Part shown: piece after piece, positions 1 to 8,206 of the stretch
How the letters are laid out: each line of letters starts with the position of its first letter
Position numbering within the stretch: the first letter of the stretch is position 1
Assembly (NCBI GenBank): GCA_963790075.1
Contig: CAWBNG010000007.1
Span: 186,001-250,000, forward strand
Length of the DNA stretch: 64,000 bases
Direction: 5' to 3'
DNA from: CAYOUV01 sp963790075
GTDB lineage: Bacteria; Chloroflexota; Anaerolineae; Anaerolineales; Villigracilaceae
The notes under the pieces: generated by a model
Databases searched by the model: none
What the model saw: the letters and a program-made list of their open reading frames with translations, nothing else
Told to the model about the DNA's origin: nothing
Made by a program: the position numbers and the translations under genes

Positions 1-98
1 AGGTACCCGACGCCCTGAAGGCTGAGGTCGCACAGGCCAAACAGGATTTGCTCAGCGGCGCAATTACCGTTGATGGCGTCTTGGGCATCAGCCAATAA
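1..98 (+). CDS. C-terminal end of a BMP-family substrate-binding lipoprotein (partial)
   Basis: An open frame enters from the left edge and stops at a TAA at 96-98, leaving 31 residues. The tail reads as a helix rich in A, K and Q followed by a short LLSGAITVDGV segment, which resembles the end of BMP/Med-type substrate-binding proteins of nucleoside importers. The assignment leans on the next three genes, which are the ATPase and two permeases of that transporter type. The protein would sit outside the membrane as a lipoprotein; the signal peptide and the ligand-binding body are outside the window. Family identity is inferred from context because so little sequence is visible. Confidence 0.6.
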   Translation, partial: VPDALKAEVAQAKQDLLSGAITVDGVLGISQ

Positions 99-118
99 CA
101 ATACCAGCTTGAAACATG

Positions 119-143
119 GAAGGGCCGGGGCTCCCGGCCCTTC
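119..143 (+). terminator. GC-rich intercistronic hairpin after the binding-protein gene
   Basis: A perfect 11-bp inverted repeat, GAAGGGCCGGG / CCCGGCCCTTC, with a 3-nt loop lies between the binding-protein stop (96-98) and the ATPase start (186). It is followed by TTCTACC, not a real T-run. It is probably a leaky terminator or RNA-stabilising hairpin that would keep the binding protein more abundant than the membrane parts, as is common in ABC importer operons. Confidence 0.6.
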
Positions 144-185
144 TTCTACCAAAACCTCTCGCGCACGACAGCAGGAGACTCTGGC

Positions 186-1754
186 ATGCCATTACTGGAA
201 CTACGCGGAATTACTAAATCTTTCCCGGGGGTCCTGGCAAACGATCACATTGACATCACCCTCGAAAAAGGGGAAATCCTCGCCTTGCTCGGTGAAAATG
301 GCGCCGGAAAAACCACCCTGATGAATATCCTCTATGGCTTGTATAAACCAGATGAGGGTGACATTCTAGTCAAAGGGGAAAAGATCGACATTCAAAGTCC
401 CAGCGATGCAATCGCGCGCGGGATAGGCATGGTCCACCAGCATTTCATGCTCATACCGGTTATGACCGTTACTGAAAATGTGATGCTCGGCAACGAAACG
501 ACGCGTAATGGGATCTTTCTGGATCGCGCTAAAGTGGCTAAACGCATCCTGGAAATTTCAGAGCACTATGGCCTGGAGGTCGATCCGGAGGCGTACATCA
601 AGGATCTGCCAGTAGGCACCCAGCAGCGTGTAGAAATTATCAAAGTCCTTTATCGAGAAGCCGACATTTTAATCCTGGATGAACCCACGGCTGTTCTCAC
701 CCCTCAAGAAGTTGAGGGGCTATTCACAATCCTGAAGAATTTAATTGCCAAGGGCAAATCGATTATTTTCATTACGCACAAACTAAAAGAGGTCATGGAA
801 CTTGCCGACCGGATCACCGTGCTGCGCGGGGGAAAGGTGATTGGCACGGTTAAATCCGAGGAAGTTAATCAGAAAAAACTGGCTTCGATGATGGTAGGCC
901 GCGAAGTCAATCTGGTTGTTCAAAAGAAACCGGCCAAACCAAAAGAGACGGCCCTGGAAGTCAAGGACTTGTATGTCCGGGACGAGCGTGGAAATCAAGT
1001 CGTCAACGGTGTTACCTTCGACGTTCGGATCGGTGAGGTATTAGGCATTGCTGGCGTGCAGGGCAACGGACAAACCGAATTGGTTTACGCCCTGACCGGA
1101 TTGTTGCCGGCTGACAGCGGAGAAGTTCGCATCCTCGGACAAAGCCTGAAAAATGCCTCCCCGCGCGATATTTTCGAAAGAGGTGTGGCGCACATCCCGG
1201 AGGACCGCCAGCGACATGGTCTGGTACTCCCATTTCCAATTTATGACAACCTGGTACTTTGCTCGTACTATCTGCCCCCCTTTGCCCACGGCTTATCGCT
1301 TCAAGAAAAGATCATCATTCAAACTGCCGAAAATTTAGTAGAACAATACGATATCCGCACACCAAGCGTTTATGTTACCGCATCGACCCTTTCGGGCGGC
1401 AACCAGCAAAAGGTGATCGTGGCGCGCGAATTCTCGCGCCCCATCAAATTGCTGATCGCGTCCCAGCCCACCCGTGGCCTGGATGTCGGCTCGATCGAGT
1501 ACATCCACAGCCGAATAGTCGAAAAACGCGATGAGGGCACCGCCGTTTTGATGGTTTCATCCGAATTGGATGAAATCCTGGCCCTGTCTGACCGCATCGC
1601 GGTGATGTACAAAGGTCAGATCATTGATATTGTTCCGGCCGCCAAAGCCACAAAAGGATCCCTTGGACTGTTGATGGCTGGCATCAAATCAGACAAAGCC
1701 CCCGAATCCAACTCATCCGCCACGGATGGCGGTGTAGTGGAACGTGTCTTTTAG
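186..1754 (+). CDS. ABC importer ATPase with two NBDs (nucleoside/BMP type)
   Basis: This 522-residue protein holds two ATP-binding cassettes in one chain, as in NupO/RbsA-type importers, and should energise uptake at the inner face of the membrane. In the first half, Walker A GENGAGKTT is at residues 36-44, followed by a signature-like LPVGTQQR and Walker B ILILDEPT. In the second half, the Walker A is degenerate (GVQGNGQTE), the signature LSGGNQQK is good, and the Walker B region reads LLIASQPTRGLD. The catalytic glutamate is missing there, which is usual for the second cassette of this subfamily. The ATG at 186 follows an AGGAG at 173-177. The gene ends 12 nt before the first permease. A nucleoside substrate is inferred from the family; a sugar cannot be excluded. 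Confidence 0.9.
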   Translation: MPLLELRGITKSFPGVLANDHIDITLEKGEILALLGENGAGKTTLMNILYGLYKPDEGDILVKGEKIDIQSPSDAIARGIGMVHQHFMLIPVMTVTENVMLGNETTRNGIFLDRAKVAKRILEISEHYGLEVDPEAYIKDLPVGTQQRVEIIKVLYREADILILDEPTAVLTPQEVEGLFTILKNLIAKGKSIIFITHKLKEVMELADRITVLRGGKVIGTVKSEEVNQKKLASMMVGREVNLVVQKKPAKPKETALEVKDLYVRDERGNQVVNGVTFDVRIGEVLGIAGVQGNGQTELVYALTGLLPADSGEVRILGQSLKNASPRDIFERGVAHIPEDRQRHGLVLPFPIYDNLVLCSYYLPPFAHGLSLQEKIIIQTAENLVEQYDIRTPSVYVTASTLSGGNQQKVIVAREFSRPIKLLIASQPTRGLDVGSIEYIHSRIVEKRDEGTAVLMVSSELDEILALSDRIAVMYKGQIIDIVPAAKATKGSLGLLMAGIKSDKAPESNSSATDGGVVERVF

Positions 1755-1766
1755 GAGGATTGCACC

Positions 1767-3045
1767 ATGACAGACAACAAAGTGAGCAACCAAGCTCCTA
1801 AGACTGAACGCGGGACAGACACTTCCGAATCCGAACATAGATCAAGCGGCTTCTGGCAAACCCTGCTGATCCCGGTGCTGGCCGTCTTTACCGGGCTGGT
1901 GATCGGCGCCATTTTCATCGTCATCACAGACGCCAAAGTCATTGCGGCATATGGCAATTTCTTCAGTGATCCCCTCGGCGCTCTTCGCGAAACCTGGAAC
2001 GCGATCGCCGTTTCTTACGGCGCCTTGTTTTATGGTTCGCTTGGTAGCCCCAAAGAGATCATCGAAGGAATTCGCATCTTCTTCTCTAGCGGTGATAACA
2101 CCGCCTTAATCAAGGCGATCTATCCCTTTACAGAAAGCCTGGTCACCTCCACGCCTTACATTTTTGCTGGTTTGGCTGTTGCAATTGGTTTTCGCGGCGG
2201 CCTGTTCAACATCGGTGCGGAAGGCCAGTTCTATATGGGCGCTCTGGCATCTGCATTTGTGGGTTACAGCATTACGGGACTACCCTGGTACATCCACCTG
2301 CCGCTGGCAATTCTGGCCGGTGCGATTGGAGGCGCAATCTGGGGTGCCATCCCTGGTTATCTGAAAGCAGTTACAGGCGCACACGAAGTCGTAACCACGA
2401 TCATGATGAACTACATTGCCTTCCGCTTCAGTGATTGGCTGCTGAATGGACCCATGAAGGCACCCGGTTATCGCCCTATCACGCCGGTGATCGAATCGAC
2501 GGCAGAGCTGCCTCGAATTCTTCTCCGACCCGCTGCGTTTTAACTGGGGCTTTGTCCTGGCATTACTGGTCGCTTTGCTGGCTTACTGGTTTTTATTCAA
2601 AACTACACTGGGCTTTGAAATCCGCACAGTCGGCACCAATCCGGACGCTGCTCGCTACTCGGGTATGAGTATCCTCCGCAATATCGTCTTGGTGATGACC
2701 ATCAGCGGCGCGCTGGCCGGTCTGGCTGGCGCCAGTCAGGTGCTTGGTGTGGATCACTGGGTCGGACAGGGGTTCTCGGCAGGATATGGGTTTGACGCGA
2801 TTGCGCTGGCACTGGTTGGGAAAAGTCATCCGCTGGGAGTTGTGCTGGCAGCTCTGCTATTCGGCACACTGCGCAGCGGCGCGACCCGGATGCAATCCAT
2901 GGCAGGTATCCCGATCGACATCATCTCGATCATTCAGGGTCTGGTGATTGTCTTTGTGGCCGCACCTGAGATCATCCGCTGGATCTACCGTATCCGCTTG
3001 GCAAAAACCGAGGAAATCGTTTTGACGCGAGGTTGGGGAAAATAG
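1767..3045 (+). pseudogene. ABC importer permease 1, interrupted by one frameshift
   Basis: Two consecutive frames together form one permease of about 425 residues. The first runs from the ATG at 1767 (AGGAGG at 1754-1759) to a stop at 2541-2543. The second continues one base out of phase to 3045. Near 2514, dropping one C after the codons for AELP lets the frame continue as EFFSDPLRFNWGF and on into the downstream segment, with no other damage. The combined length matches the second permease (423 aa). It has an N-terminal segment, then about eight to ten membrane helices of the BPD_transp_2 type found in BMP/NupP systems. Either the transporter is broken in this strain or one base is wrong in the assembly; I favour the latter because conservation is good on both sides. 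Confidence 0.8.
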
Positions 3046-3074
3046 CCCCAGATGCTTAGAAGATTGAGGACTTC

Positions 3075-4346
3075 ATGACACAGCAATCGACCAATTCCCC
3101 CAGCACAAAATCATCGACGCGTTCACGCCTCATTCCGGGCTCACTGCTGATTGCCACCGGATTGTTGATGCTTTTCTTTTTCGGCCGCAACCTAGAAGCC
3201 GGGCAAGTGACGAAGTTCGGTTTGAACTCCGGATCCAATTCACAGGCGATCCCCATCCCTGACTTGATCCTACCCGTCCAACCATCGATCTATATTCTGA
3301 TCATTGCGGTCATCTTCCTGGGTGCCTGGCAAATGGCGCGCGGCATCCGCTCGACAGGACTATTACTCGGGATCGTGGCGTTCATCTTTATCGCTGCCTT
3401 CCTGATCTGGGCTGCACGCGGAAAATCCTTAAATTTAGTCGGGATGTTGAGCAGTTCACTCGTTCGCGCAATCCCGATTGCGCTGGCTGCGTTATGCGGT
3501 TTAATCAGCGAAAGAGCCGCGGTGATCAATATTGCTATTGAAGGGATCATGCTGATCGCAGCCGAGGTTGCGGTTGTCTCTGCAACCGTCACACACAACC
3601 TTTACATCGGCCTGCTGCTTGCAATTATTTCCGGAGGATTAGTGGCGGCCGCACATGCCTTTCTGGTCATCCGTTTCAAAGTCGACCAAATCGTGAGCGG
3701 CGTAGCGATCAATATTTTCGCAACCGGCATGACCAGCTTTATCTCATCGCGGTTCTTGCAACAGAATGTCAATTCATTGAACAACTCTGGCACTTTCCCA
3801 ATTCTTCCCATTCCCGGTCTGGTAAAAATCCCTATCCTTGGCCCAATCCTTTTTGAGAACGGGATCATCGTCTACCTGACACTGATTTTGGTGGCTGTCT
3901 TACACATCGTGTTGTTCTACACGCCTTGGGGTCTGCGTACCCGCGCCGTCGGTGAGCACCCTAAGGCTGCCGACACATTGGGCGTCAACGTATATTTCAT
4001 GCGTTACGTCGATGTGATTCTGGGTGGCATGATCGCAGGCCTGGGTGGAGCATACTTTACGGTTGGCTCAGTGGGGCGTTTCGATGAAATGATGACAGCC
4101 GGTAAAGGCTTCATTGGCCTGGCTGCCATGATATTCGGGAAGTACAATCCATTTGGAGCTTTTGCTTCGTCGCTAATCTTCGGCTTTGCCAACTCGTTGC
4201 AAGTCAAGCTGCAAATATTACAAGTTCCAATTCCATCCGAATTCCTGTTAATGGCCCCCTACATCATCACCATGATCGTGCTGGCGGGTGTAGTTGGTCG
4301 GGTGGTTATCCCGGCAGCCGATGGCCAGCCTTACGAGAAACAATAG
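3075..4346 (+). CDS. ABC importer permease 2 (nucleoside/BMP type)
   Basis: An integral membrane protein of 423 residues with about ten hydrophobic segments, of the BPD_transp_2 fold (NupQ/BmpD-like). A conserved core reads AAVINIAIEGIML near residue 155 and GLRTRAVGEHPKAAD near residue 290, typical of the cytoplasmic coupling region of these importers. It would pair with permease 1 to form the channel driven by the double-NBD ATPase. The ATG at 3075 is preceded by GATTGAGGA. It is the last gene of the operon: a strong terminator follows at 4375. Confidence 0.88.
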   Translation: MTQQSTNSPSTKSSTRSRLIPGSLLIATGLLMLFFFGRNLEAGQVTKFGLNSGSNSQAIPIPDLILPVQPSIYILIIAVIFLGAWQMARGIRSTGLLLGIVAFIFIAAFLIWAARGKSLNLVGMLSSSLVRAIPIALAALCGLISERAAVINIAIEGIMLIAAEVAVVSATVTHNLYIGLLLAIISGGLVAAAHAFLVIRFKVDQIVSGVAINIFATGMTSFISSRFLQQNVNSLNNSGTFPILPIPGLVKIPILGPILFENGIIVYLTLILVAVLHIVLFYTPWGLRTRAVGEHPKAADTLGVNVYFMRYVDVILGGMIAGLGGAYFTVGSVGRFDEMMTAGKGFIGLAAMIFGKYNPFGAFASSLIFGFANSLQVKLQILQVPIPSEFLLMAPYIITMIVLAGVVGRVVIPAADGQPYEKQ

Positions 4347-4374
4347 GGAACTTGAAAAGGTTGAAATACGTCTT

Positions 4375-4403
4375 AGGGACAGGCCCTGAAGCCTGTCCCT
4401 TTT
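4375..4403 (+). terminator. Rho-independent terminator of the ABC importer operon
   Basis: A 10-bp perfect stem AGGGACAGGC / GCCTGTCCCT with a 6-nt loop CCTGAA, then TTT, starts 28 nt after the permease stop. It separates the importer operon from the lipoprotein series. Confidence 0.85.
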
Positions 4404-4463
4404 GGTTCTTGGAATAGCCCAATTGTTGGATTCGAAAAGGGTACTTTTTTTCTTAGCATGATG

Positions 4464-4469
4464 TACAAT
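4464..4469 (+). promoter_or_regulatory. Candidate -10 element for the first lipoprotein gene
   Basis: TACAAT lies 31 nt before the ATG at 4500, in an AT-rich stretch just after the terminator. No convincing -35 is seen 16-18 nt upstream. A strong AAGGAGG follows at 4486-4492. Confidence 0.4.
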
Positions 4470-4499
4470 TAGTTTGCAAAATTGTAAGGAGGATGGAGA

Positions 4500-5633
4500 A
4501 TGTCCAAATTTACCCGCTTCGTGACAATATCAATCATTTCAGTATTGGTACTTTCGGCTTGCAACCTGCCTTCCGGTGGGGCCGAAACCCCCAATCCAAA
4601 CGCCATTTTTACAGCCGCAGCGCAGACAGTCGAAGCACAGCTCACGCAAACCGTGCCCTTGGCAACACCGACATTTCCTGTCGTCCAGATAACCAATACG
4701 CCTGTGCCGACATTCACATCTGTGCCATTCACTTCTGTCCCACCTACAGCCACACCAATGTGCGACCTGGCGCAATTCATCAAGGACGTCAACATTCCTG
4801 ATGGTACCGTGTTCAACGCTGGTGATAGCTTTACCAAAACCTGGCGGTTGAAAAACATTGGCACATGTACCTGGTCAGGTTATTCTCTTGTTTTTGATAG
4901 CGGCGATTCCATGAATGGCTCCTCTCCAACCGCCATCGGGACCGTTTCACCCGGACAGGAAGTTGATCTCGCTATCACGCTGAAGGCCCCTGCCACCCCC
5001 GGCACTTACCGAGGCTACTGGCGCATCCGCAACGCCTCCGGCGTCTTGATCCCGATAGCAGGCGGTTACCAGGGCAAGTCCTTCTACGTGGAGATCAAAG
5101 TTCCTGGCAGCAGCGGGTATGACTTCCATTCCCGCGCGCCATCGGCGCAATGGCTCTCCTGCGGCAGCCCTTGTGGGGGGGCGACAACCCTGACCTTCGG
5201 TGGCCCAGACACAGATACCAATGGCTTTGTCATGTACCGCAATGGTGCCGAACTGGAAAATGGCAGCACTCCTTCCAAAGTGCTCGAAACCCATCCCTTC
5301 TGGGCCGATGATGGCGTTATCTCCGGGGAATATTCAACTTACACCGTATTTAATGGGGACCACTTTACGGCCAAGATCGGCTTCCTGGCCAAACCCGACG
5401 GTACCTGTGGAACTGGAGACGCAACTTTCCAATTGAATTACAAAGAAAGCGGTACCCTCAAACCGCTGGGCACCTGGACCAAAGCCTGCGACGGGACACT
5501 CAAGAATATTGACGTAGATCTTAGCAGCCTGGCTGGAAAACAAGTCAATTTTGTCCTGGCAGTACTCGCACACGGATCGTCAGCCCAGGATTGGGCTGTG
5601 TGGGTCAATCCGGAGATCCAACCCGCTCCGTAA
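4500..5633 (+). CDS. Secreted lipoprotein with NBR1-type Ig-like domain (copy 1 of 4)
   Basis: A 377-residue exported lipoprotein. The signal peptide ends in the lipobox LSAC (Cys 21). A linker carries the motif AAAQTVEAQLTQT and a threonine/proline-rich stalk to about residue 85. Next comes an Ig-like domain of the NBR1 type (about 88-200), with the hallmark TWRLKNIGTCTW and later GTYRGYWRIRN. A further C-terminal region of about 175 residues contains several glycines and paired cysteines (CGSPCGG, CGTG) and is not recognised; it may be a second beta domain. The start is fixed by AAGGAGG 7 nt upstream. It is the longest of four paralogues in a row, with its own terminator. Role unknown; a cell-surface adhesion or binding function is a guess. 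Confidence 0.85.
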   Translation: MSKFTRFVTISIISVLVLSACNLPSGGAETPNPNAIFTAAAQTVEAQLTQTVPLATPTFPVVQITNTPVPTFTSVPFTSVPPTATPMCDLAQFIKDVNIPDGTVFNAGDSFTKTWRLKNIGTCTWSGYSLVFDSGDSMNGSSPTAIGTVSPGQEVDLAITLKAPATPGTYRGYWRIRNASGVLIPIAGGYQGKSFYVEIKVPGSSGYDFHSRAPSAQWLSCGSPCGGATTLTFGGPDTDTNGFVMYRNGAELENGSTPSKVLETHPFWADDGVISGEYSTYTVFNGDHFTAKIGFLAKPDGTCGTGDATFQLNYKESGTLKPLGTWTKACDGTLKNIDVDLSSLAGKQVNFVLAVLAHGSSAQDWAVWVNPEIQPAP

Positions 5634-5661
5634 CGACCCAAACTCTCCCCGAGTTGCCTCA

Positions 5662-5696
5662 AGGCCGCAGTTCCCACCCAGAATTGCGGCCTATTT
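5662..5696 (+). terminator. Terminator after lipoprotein copy 1
   Basis: An 11-bp stem (5662-5672 with 5682-5692, one G-U pair) around a 9-nt loop, followed by ATTTA, lies 28 nt after the stop codon. It indicates that lipoprotein copy 1 is a separate transcription unit. Confidence 0.7.
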
Positions 5697-5714
5697 ACTA
5701 CCCCGTAAAGGCAT

Positions 5715-5744
5715 TATAATAACGCCCGCCGGTTTCCAAACCGG
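5715..5744 (+). promoter_or_regulatory. Candidate -10 and leader hairpin of lipoprotein copy 2
   Basis: A perfect TATAAT at 5715-5720 is followed by an inverted repeat CCGGTT / AACCGG (5729-5744) just upstream of the AAAGGAAT ribosome site and the ATG at 5763. The repeat could be an operator or a leader hairpin. A clear -35 is not seen. Confidence 0.45.
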
Positions 5745-5762
5745 ACTGAAAGGAATAAATCG

Positions 5763-6716
5763 ATGAACAAACATGTTTATAAAGCTGCAGTTCTGTTTGC
5801 TATATTTACCATATTCCTGAGTGGATGCGGCACGCCAGCGAACACGACCCCAACGATAGATATTAGCGCCGTTCAAACTTCGGCAGCGCAGACAGTGGAA
5901 GCCCAATTCACAGAAACTGCGGTGGAACTAACCCCCACACTTCCAGTCAGCACGCCTACACCGCTGATCAGCCCAAGCCCATCACCCACCCAACCGGCTC
6001 CATCCACAGGCGGAACCGGGAATATAACCCCCTGCTATTCAGCCAGTTTCATTGCGGACGTAACTGTCCCGGATGGCATGCTGGTCCAGCCAGGTCAGGC
6101 CTTTACCAAGACCTGGCGGGTCAAGAATCTCGGATCTTGCCCCTGGGACTCAAGCTATAAGCTGATCTTGTCCAGCGGAGACGCAATCGGCGCCGGCGTT
6201 GAATACCCACTGCAACAGGTAATCAACCAAGACCAGACTGCAGACCTCTCCATTGATTTTATCGCTCCAACAACTGAAGGTACCTATACGGGCTACTGGC
6301 GGCTGGCAACCCCTTACGGCGGTACGGTCGGATTTGGCCCATACAACTCATCTTTATCCGTAAAAGTCACGGTTAATTCAAGCGGTAGCTTCGCAGTGAC
6401 CAGCGTTACATATACAAAAGTGCGGGATCCACTGAGTGGTTGCCCGGCAAAAGGCACCTACTTCCGCTTTACAGCCGACATCACCACCAATGCACCCGGC
6501 ACGGTCACGTATCAATGGGTACGGAATCCAGCAGACAGCGCCAAATCAGACATTAATACGCTGGTCTTCAAGGAAGCCGGGACGAAAACTGTTAATTTCG
6601 ATTGGAAACTCCAACCCGATGCGATCCAGGATATTTCACGCTGGGTAGCCCTTTATGTGATCAGCCCCAATAACCAAACCTTCGATCGGGTTTTGTTTAC
6701 ATTTAGTTGTCCGTAA
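5763..6716 (+). CDS. Secreted lipoprotein with NBR1-type Ig-like domain (copy 2 of 4)
   Basis: A 317-residue exported lipoprotein. The signal peptide ends in the lipobox LSGC (Cys 22). It is followed by SAAQTVEAQFTET, matching the motif of copy 1, and a stalk of T, P and S to about residue 80. The NBR1-type Ig-like domain spans roughly 85-200, with TWRVKNLGSCPW and GTYTGYWRL. A second domain of about 115 residues follows with a beta-rich look and a C-terminal SCP. It is preceded by its own TATAAT and by AAAGGAAT, 7 nt before the ATG. The C-terminal domain differs from that of copy 1, so the Ig-like part seems to be the common unit with varied partners. Function unknown. Confidence 0.85.
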   Translation: MNKHVYKAAVLFAIFTIFLSGCGTPANTTPTIDISAVQTSAAQTVEAQFTETAVELTPTLPVSTPTPLISPSPSPTQPAPSTGGTGNITPCYSASFIADVTVPDGMLVQPGQAFTKTWRVKNLGSCPWDSSYKLILSSGDAIGAGVEYPLQQVINQDQTADLSIDFIAPTTEGTYTGYWRLATPYGGTVGFGPYNSSLSVKVTVNSSGSFAVTSVTYTKVRDPLSGCPAKGTYFRFTADITTNAPGTVTYQWVRNPADSAKSDINTLVFKEAGTKTVNFDWKLQPDAIQDISRWVALYVISPNNQTFDRVLFTFSCP

Positions 6717-6804
6717 TGCGCAGACTGATGGAAGCTCAATGACTTCTCTCCGAACATTAAATAAAAATCCATGGTGCAAGTTATTATTGCCAAACTACCT
6801 GGGT

Positions 6805-6810
6805 TATAAT
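6805..6810 (+). promoter_or_regulatory. Candidate -10 element for lipoprotein copy 3
   Basis: TATAAT lies 64 nt before the GTG start at 6875. A TTGCCA at 6787-6792 is only 12 nt upstream, too close for a standard sigma-70 pair, so only the -10 is credible. Confidence 0.4.
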
Positions 6811-6874
6811 GAACGAGAGAACGAAAAATATCTAACATTCCAGCAAGCAACTGTTGACTCCTAAGGAGGTCACT

Positions 6875-7558
6875 GTGCGCAACACCAAACGCATAATGAA
6901 CTTTGGTCTTCTGCTGATAGTGGTCTTGTTGACCGCATGTGGAGGACAAAAATCCCCGGATGCTACTCCGATAGATCCCCAGGCTGTCTTCACTGCAGCC
7001 GCACAAACTGTCTCGGCAGAACTGACACAGACAGCAGGCGCTTTCACGCCCACATCTGAAGCGACTGCCACATTCACCCCCGAACCGCCGACCCCAACCC
7101 AATCGGCAATCGAGAGCCCGACCCTGGGCTCTCAACCCGTTGAGTTGACGCCAATTGCAGGAATACCTTCCCCAACACAGTCATTGTCGCTTGGCACTCC
7201 TTCCGGCGTGATTTGCGACGACGCTGCCTTCGTGGCGGACATAACAGTCCCCGATGGGACAGTCATGAAACCTGGTGAGGATTTCCAGAAAGTCTGGCGT
7301 ATTAAAAACACTGGTGCCTGTGGTAGATGGGACGAGGGTTTTCAACTGGCATTTGCCTACGGTGACCCGCTGGATGGAAAACCCTACCTGATCAAAGATA
7401 ATTCTCATTTTGTTTTGCCTGGCGATACAGTTGACCTGGGCATTCAAATGACCGCCCCCCTCAAAGAAGGAGATTATAGCGGCTGCTGGCGGATGAAGAA
7501 TGACAGCAACGTTTACTTTGGCGGTATCGTTTGCGTTTCGATCAAAGTCCAAAAATAA
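6875..7558 (+). CDS. Secreted lipoprotein with NBR1-type Ig-like domain (copy 3 of 4)
   Basis: A 227-residue lipoprotein. I place the start at the GTG at 6875 because an AAGGAGG sits at 6863-6869, 5 nt upstream; an in-frame TTG at 6854 lies before that site. The signal peptide ends in LTAC (Cys 20). The motif AAAQTVSAELTQT and a long T/P stalk follow, then an Ig-like domain to the end with VWRIKNTGACGRW and GDYSGCWRMKN. The region after CGRW departs slightly from the usual C-x-W pattern of the other three copies. Copies 3 and 4 contain only the Ig-like domain and lack the C-terminal extension. Only 45 nt separate it from copy 4, so those two are probably co-transcribed. Confidence 0.83.
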   Translation: MRNTKRIMNFGLLLIVVLLTACGGQKSPDATPIDPQAVFTAAAQTVSAELTQTAGAFTPTSEATATFTPEPPTPTQSAIESPTLGSQPVELTPIAGIPSPTQSLSLGTPSGVICDDAAFVADITVPDGTVMKPGEDFQKVWRIKNTGACGRWDEGFQLAFAYGDPLDGKPYLIKDNSHFVLPGDTVDLGIQMTAPLKEGDYSGCWRMKNDSNVYFGGIVCVSIKVQK

Positions 7559-7603
7559 CCTCACTGTTTTATCGCATTGTTGGGTTCTAAGGAAGGAGAA
7601 GAA

Positions 7604-8206
7604 ATGCGAAACATCTTTTTGCTCTTCCTAGCTATTGCGCTGCTCTTGAGTGCCTGCGGCCCCAACACGCCAGAATCACCGACACCAGACGTCAAGGCGC
7701 TTTACACTGCTGCGGCTCAGACCGTTGCAGCGAACCTGACCATGACAGCCGAGGCTGTAACGCCGACTGCTGAGGCGACCGCCACCGAAGCCTCTGCTCC
7801 GGCCTCGGCGACACTTGAAGTCACAGCCACTTCCCAGCCCGAAATCCCATTGGGCACCTCGACACAAATCATTTGTGACGATGCCGAGTATCTCTCAGAT
7901 GTCACGGTTTCGGATGGGACCGAGATGACCCCGGGACAAGATTTCGTAAAAACCTGGCACGTTAAAAACACAGGCAGTTGTACCTGGGGAGACGGTTATA
8001 CCTTGATTTATGGTGGTTACAACGTCAAGATGGACGGCCAACCAACTCCAATTACAACTGCCGTCCTTCCCGGTCAGGAGATTGACGTCTCAGTGCAGTT
8101 AAAGGCTCCCACCAAGGCGGGAGAATACCTGAGTGCCTGGCGTATGGTTAATCCCAAAGGCATTCCTTTTGGCAAATTTTTCTGGGTGAAGATCCTCGTC
8201 AAGTGA
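7604..8206 (+). CDS. Secreted lipoprotein with NBR1-type Ig-like domain (copy 4 of 4)
   Basis: A 200-residue lipoprotein. The start at 7604 is supported by GGAAGGAG at 7591-7598; an upstream in-frame TTG at 7577 has no such site. The signal peptide ends in LLSAC, followed by AAAQTVAANLTMT, an alanine/threonine-rich stalk, and one NBR1-type Ig-like domain with TWHVKNTGSCTW and GEYLSAWRMVN. Its TGA overlaps the GTG of queG (GTGA), which couples translation of a surface lipoprotein to a tRNA-modification enzyme. That link is probably positional rather than functional. Confidence 0.83.
   Translation: MRNIFLLFLAIALLLSACGPNTPESPTPDVKALYTAAAQTVAANLTMTAEAVTPTAEATATEASAPASATLEVTATSQPEIPLGTSTQIICDDAEYLSDVTVSDGTEMTPGQDFVKTWHVKNTGSCTWGDGYTLIYGGYNVKMDGQPTPITTAVLPGQEIDVSVQLKAPTKAGEYLSAWRMVNPKGIPFGKFFWVKILVK

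Noticed and set aside
6787..6792. TTGCCA as a -35 box for lipoprotein copy 3
   Set aside because: Only 12 nt from the TATAAT at 6805, too short a spacer for a sigma-70 promoter.
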